This document shows positions 63,072 through 64,000 of a stretch of 64,000 nt of DNA, in pieces (position 1 is the first letter of the stretch; each line of letters begins with the position of its first letter). The notes beneath the pieces are model-generated. The model ran no database searches. It worked only from the letters and a program-made list of their open reading frames with translations, and had not been told where the DNA came from. The DNA is from Granulosicoccus sp963833195 (lineage in GTDB: Bacteria > Pseudomonadota > Gammaproteobacteria > Granulosicoccales > Granulosicoccaceae). Where the stretch lies: assembly GCA_963833195.1 (NCBI GenBank), contig CAWHXF010000027.1, forward strand, positions 3,162,001-3,226,000. Direction: 5' to 3'. The position numbers and the translations under genes are program-made.

Positions 63072-63080
63072 AGCGTATCA
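63072..63080 (-). promoter_or_regulatory. ispB: Candidate extended -10 of ispB
   Basis: On the minus strand the sequence TGATACGCT is an extended -10, TGn-TACGCT, 40 bases before GTG 63031. It is the same nonamer pattern as upstream of the tiny gene at 50803-50811. No good -35. Confidence 0.45.
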
Positions 63081-63130
63081 CCTGCGACCGGACGGGTCCG
63101 CCGAAGCCTCCTGTCCGACATGCGGGTGCA

Positions 63131-63159
63131 TTGATATTCGTGACCCAGGCAGTTAAGCT
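63131..63159 (+). promoter_or_regulatory. rplU: Sigma-70 promoter of rplU-rpmA
   Basis: TTGATA (63131-63136), a 17-base spacer and TAAGCT (63154-63159). The transcription start would be near 63166, leaving a leader of about 56 bases. This is one of the two best promoters of the window. Confidence 0.75.
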
Positions 63160-63221
63160 AGAGGGCTTTTCGCGGCATGGTGCCGGCGATGCAGCCAAGA
63201 ATGCACAAGGGGGCGAGCGAC

Positions 63222-63536
63222 ATGTACGCGGTGATCAGGACCGGTGGCAAGCAGTATCGGGTGAGCGAGGGTGATCGACTCAAGGTCGAGACCCTGCCCG
63301 GCGACGTCGGCGGCGAGGTGCGCCTGGACCAGGTGCTCATGGTGGGCAGCGGCGAGACGGTGACCGTCGGCGCCCCGCTCGTGGCCAACGCGGCGGTGAC
63401 GGCCGAGGTGCTGGCCCACGGGCGCGCGAAGAAGGTGCGCATCGTCAAGTTCAAGCGCCGCAAGCACTACCGCCGCCAGATGGGTCACCGTCAGAACTTC
63501 ACCGAGCTGCGCATCACCGGCATCTCGGCGGGCTGA
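63222..63536 (+). CDS. rplU: Ribosomal protein bL21
   Basis: A 104-residue protein: MYAVIRTGGKQYRVSEGDRL, VTAEVLAHGRAKKVRIVKFKRRKHYRRQMGHRQ and FTELRITGI. The length and all blocks are typical. The ribosome-binding site AAGGGGGCGAG lies upstream of ATG 63222. Cotranscribed with rpmA 49 bases downstream. Confidence 0.97.
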   Translation: MYAVIRTGGKQYRVSEGDRLKVETLPGDVGGEVRLDQVLMVGSGETVTVGAPLVANAAVTAEVLAHGRAKKVRIVKFKRRKHYRRQMGHRQNFTELRITGISAG

Positions 63537-63585
63537 GCGACTCCCGCTCCGGCTCACGCACCCTACGCACACGACACGGCTCACA

Positions 63586-63852
63586 ATGGCACACAAGAAA
63601 GCAGGCGGCAGCACTCGCAACGGCCGCGATTCCCAGTCCAAGCGCCTCGGCGTGAAGAAGTTCGGCGGCGAGGAAGTGGTCGCCGGCAACATCATCGTGC
63701 GCCAGCGCGGCACGCACTGGCACCCGGGCGTCAACGTGGGCCTCGGCAAGGATCACACGATCTTCGCGAAGGTCGACGGCACCGTGGCGTTCCAGGTGCG
63801 CGGCGGCACGAACCGCAAGTTCATCGACGTGGTGCCCGCCGACGCGGCCTGA
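63586..63852 (+). CDS. rpmA: Ribosomal protein bL27
   Basis: An 88-residue protein: MAHKKAGGSTRNGRDSQSKR, VKKFGGEEVVAGNIIVRQRGT and HPGVNVGLGKDHTIFAKVDG. The N-terminal tail that reaches the peptidyl transferase centre is intact, with no cleavable extension. In many relatives obg follows; here a gene on the opposite strand does. Confidence 0.97.
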   Translation: MAHKKAGGSTRNGRDSQSKRLGVKKFGGEEVVAGNIIVRQRGTHWHPGVNVGLGKDHTIFAKVDGTVAFQVRGGTNRKFIDVVPADAA

Positions 63853-63873
63853 GCGACCCCGCTCCGTACCGGG

Positions 63874-63906
63874 CCCGAATCAGGCCCGAATCAGGCCCGA
63901 ATCAGG
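63874..63906. repeat. 11-bp tandem repeat between convergent genes
   Basis: Three exact copies of CCCGAATCAGG. On the minus strand each copy holds CCTGATTCGGG, which includes the TGA stop of the gene that enters from the right edge. Like the repeats at 45.6 and 62.0 kb it sits at the meeting point of convergent genes. Confidence 0.88.
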
Positions 63907-64000
63907 CCCGGCGCGGGTCCAGGTTCGGGGCTCCGAACGCGATTTCCCGCAGGCCGTCGAGCAGGGCGAGCTGATGCTCGCTCGCGTCGAGCGCGGTCGT
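63902..64000 (-). CDS. C-terminal end of an unidentified gene (5' part outside window)
   Basis: The minus strand is open from the right edge to TGA at 63902-63904 and encodes 32 residues including LDASEHQLALLDGLREIAFG and APNLDPRRA. The composition is that of a genuine protein end with an amphipathic helix. No family can be assigned from so little. Confidence 0.45.
   Translation of the reverse strand, partial: TTALDASEHQLALLDGLREIAFGAPNLDPRRA

Overview
The window is high-GC (roughly 70%), densely coded proteobacterial chromosome. Several linkages point to a gammaproteobacterium: asmA-mutY-yggX, rph-rdgB-hemW, and a polyprenyl synthase gene divergent from rplU-rpmA. An uncultured or Ectothiorhodospiraceae-like lineage would fit, but that is inference. 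I see no rRNA, tRNA or CRISPR array, and no intact insertion sequence.

Layout. 0-2 kb: the end of an isochorismatase-fold hydrolase, a cupin, a Phd/VapC toxin-antitoxin pair with a wrecked toxin, and yggX. 2-10 kb: mutY, asmA, molybdopterin genes moaC / moaDE, an HtrA protease, a VOC protein and a DUF3140 protein. 10-14.8 kb: homogentisate dioxygenase, an MBL-fold protein, an FAD hydroxylase and a DUF2783 protein (aromatic catabolism), ending in a truncated ATPase. 14.8-29.4 kb: a glycerol / glycerol-3-phosphate island with ugpBAEC, a YugP-like peptidase, glpD, the glycerol ABC importer glpSTPQUV and glpK. 29.4-35.4 kb: a porin-like protein, a PstS-like protein, a CHASE-PAS-GGDEF-degenerate EAL protein, ThpR and a DoxX-like protein. 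35.7-45.6 kb: a cNMP-domain flavoprotein, a ZnuA-like protein, a broken acetate kinase, a DUF222/HNH protein, an EamA transporter, a GNAT-VOC fusion and a DgcA-like flavin oxidoreductase. 45.6-50.7 kb: DUF1810, an SDR / acyl-CoA dehydrogenase / APH-kinase operon, DUF4112 and Dps. 50.8-51.0 kb: a tiny autonomous transcription unit with an exceptional ribosome-binding site. 51-56.5 kb: two stress-type small proteins, DegP and a divergent two-component system. 57-64 kb: housekeeping genes rph-rdgB-hemW, rpmE, a 5'-3' exonuclease, a pseudouridine synthase, a polyprenyl synthase and rplU-rpmA.

Two features cut across the window. First, many conserved genes carry single-base indels: asmA, hmgA, ugpC (two), glpT (two), the HNH gene (two) and a DUF4124 gene. 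Larger deletions truncate the VapC-like toxin, an ATPase and acetate kinase. The indels look more like draft-sequence error than mass pseudogenisation, and they create false fusions (AsmA-MutY, GlpT-GlpP). Second, at least three genes (mutY, ugpC, the DUF4112 gene) have CTG exactly where a start codon is expected and no canonical alternative.

The most unusual element is the 21-codon gene at 50848-50913. It is preceded by a 12-base perfect complement of the 16S rRNA 3' end and followed by a textbook intrinsic terminator.
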